A stretch of 36,612 bases of DNA from contig PNMN01000003.1 in assembly GCA_013823655.1 (NCBI GenBank), forward strand, positions 1-36,612. Reading direction: 5' to 3'. How positions within the stretch are numbered: position 1 is the first letter of the stretch; every line of letters begins with the position of its first letter. The stretch is from Comamonadaceae bacterium (GTDB taxonomy: Bacteria > Pseudomonadota > Gammaproteobacteria > Burkholderiales > Burkholderiaceae_C). The notes below the pieces were generated by a model. It was given only the letters and a program-made list of their open reading frames with translations. It was not told the DNA's origin and did not search any database. The position numbers and the translations under genes are program-made. This document shows positions 35,400-36,612 of this stretch, piece by piece.

Positions 35400-36542
35400 T
35401 CAGGACATGCTGGATCGGAAGGTGCGAGAACGGGCATGGGCCGCGTGGCTGTCAGACAGGGCGCCGGTCATGACGATGATCAGTGCGGCGGCCCCGGCCG
35501 TGTGCCCCACAGCGGCCAGCAGCGGCCATTCAAGCACCACGGTGGTCAGACCGCTGGCGAGCTGCCACAAGGCCAGTGCCAGCAAGGCGTACGCGGTGTT
35601 GCGCATGCCGGGCACCGACCACAAACGCCAGGCCAGCCAGATCAGGGCGGCCAGAACCACGTAGGCCGCCAGGCGGTGAACGTAATGAATGGCGGTGAGC
35701 GCGGAGAACGGGATCGCATCGCCCGAGCGGTCCTGCCCGAGTTCGCGCCACAGCGAGAAGCCGGTCCGGAAATCCATCGATGGCCACCAACTGCCCTGGC
35801 AAGTGGGGAAGTCCATGCAGGCGAGCACCGCGTAGTTGGTGCTGACCCAGCCACCCAGCGCGATCTGCAGCCACAGCAAGGCAAACACCCACCACAGCGC
35901 GAGGCGGGTGCCACGCTGGATCGGCACCGAATCCGGTCGGGCCGGATCGGCCCTGGCATAGCCCGCCGACTGGAATCGCAACAGCGCCAGCAACGCCATG
36001 CCGCCCAGCAGGTGCAGGGTGACCATGGCCGGAAACAGCTTCATCGTCACAGTGAGGGCCCCGAACGCGCCCTGTACACAGACCCAGATCAGCGTGAATG
36101 CGGGCCACCCAAACGACACCGCCAAGTGGCGCCGCTCCCGCCAGCTCACGGCGGCCAGCACCACGATCAGCACGCCCACGGCGGTGGCGAGGTAGCGGTG
36201 AATCATTTCGATCCAGGCCTTGGTGAAGGTGACTGGACCGGTGGGCATGGCCTCTTGCGCCGCGCTGATGGCCGCACTGGCACCGACCGGGCTGGCACTG
36301 CCGTAGCAGCCGGGCCAGTCGGGGCAACCCAGGCCGGAATCGGTCAGTCGCGTGAAGGCGCCAAACACCACCAGATCAAAGGTGAGGAACAGCGTGAGCA
36401 GCGTGAGCACGCGCAGGCGCTGAACGGTCGGCGCGTGGCGGTTGCGCAACCACACCCAGGCCAGCGGTCCGAGCGCGATCACCACGCCCAGCAGCATCAG
36501 GCGGGCCATGGGAGTCAGGTCGTAGAGCGGCTGCGTTTCCAT
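35400..36542 (-). CDS. ctaA: Heme A synthase CtaA/COX15
   Basis: LTDSGLGCPDWPGCYG, EMIHRY, HLLGG, HYVHRLAAY, GHTAGAA; all four ligand-type His present. Confidence 0.9.
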   Translation of the reverse strand: METQPLYDLTPMARLMLLGVVIALGPLAWVWLRNRHAPTVQRLRVLTLLTLFLTFDLVVFGAFTRLTDSGLGCPDWPGCYGSASPVGASAAISAAQEAMPTGPVTFTKAWIEMIHRYLATAVGVLIVVLAAVSWRERRHLAVSFGWPAFTLIWVCVQGAFGALTVTMKLFPAMVTLHLLGGMALLALLRFQSAGYARADPARPDSVPIQRGTRLALWWVFALLWLQIALGGWVSTNYAVLACMDFPTCQGSWWPSMDFRTGFSLWRELGQDRSGDAIPFSALTAIHYVHRLAAYVVLAALIWLAWRLWSVPGMRNTAYALLALALWQLASGLTTVVLEWPLLAAVGHTAGAAALIIVMTGALSDSHAAHARSRTFRSSMS

Positions 36543-36612
36543 GTCAGTTGCTCCACCGCGCTGCGCGCGACCCGTGGCACATGAAACGGTCCAACCCAGG
36601 GGCACCGCCGGA

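Noticed and set aside
1-36612. CRISPR arrays, tRNA/rRNA genes, transposases or prophage genes
   Set aside because: No regularly spaced repeats, RNA-gene-like sequences or transposase/integrase motifs were noticed in the translations.

Overview
GC-rich window, most like a betaproteobacterial (Comamonadaceae-type) denitrification / respiratory cytochrome island. From left to right: (i) 3' end of a NuoF/FdsB-type flavoprotein subunit and an FdsA-type formate dehydrogenase alpha subunit; (ii) heme d1 biosynthesis operon nirC-F-DL-G-H-J-N (minus strand), divergent from a nirE/cobA-type SUMT; (iii) a divergent CtaA homolog; (iv) a plus-strand operon with a small TM protein, a CuA subunit II, a heme-copper subunit I lacking the active-site Tyr (putative NO reductase), CtaB and SCO/SenC; it continues into a poorly understood module: cytochrome b-2x[4Fe-4S]-MvhD-like fusion, an anchored periplasmic protein, a second very divergent heme-copper subunit I homolog, and a cytochrome b-[2Fe-2S]-FAD/NAD reductase fusion; (v) two tandem Dnr-like Crp/Fnr regulators; (vi) a complete ccmABCDEFGH(I) cytochrome c maturation operon; (vii) nirS-nirT-nirB(c552-like)-cupredoxin; (viii) SCO and CtaA. 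FNR/Dnr-like TTG-N8-CAA-type sites lie upstream of nirE, the NOR-like operon, ccm and nirS. The best candidate for an undescribed system is the 16.8-22.2 kb module, in which two paralogous diheme cytochrome b domains are fused to two different soluble electron-input modules and flank a non-canonical heme-copper homolog. All calls come from reading the translations and motifs by eye; no database search was run.
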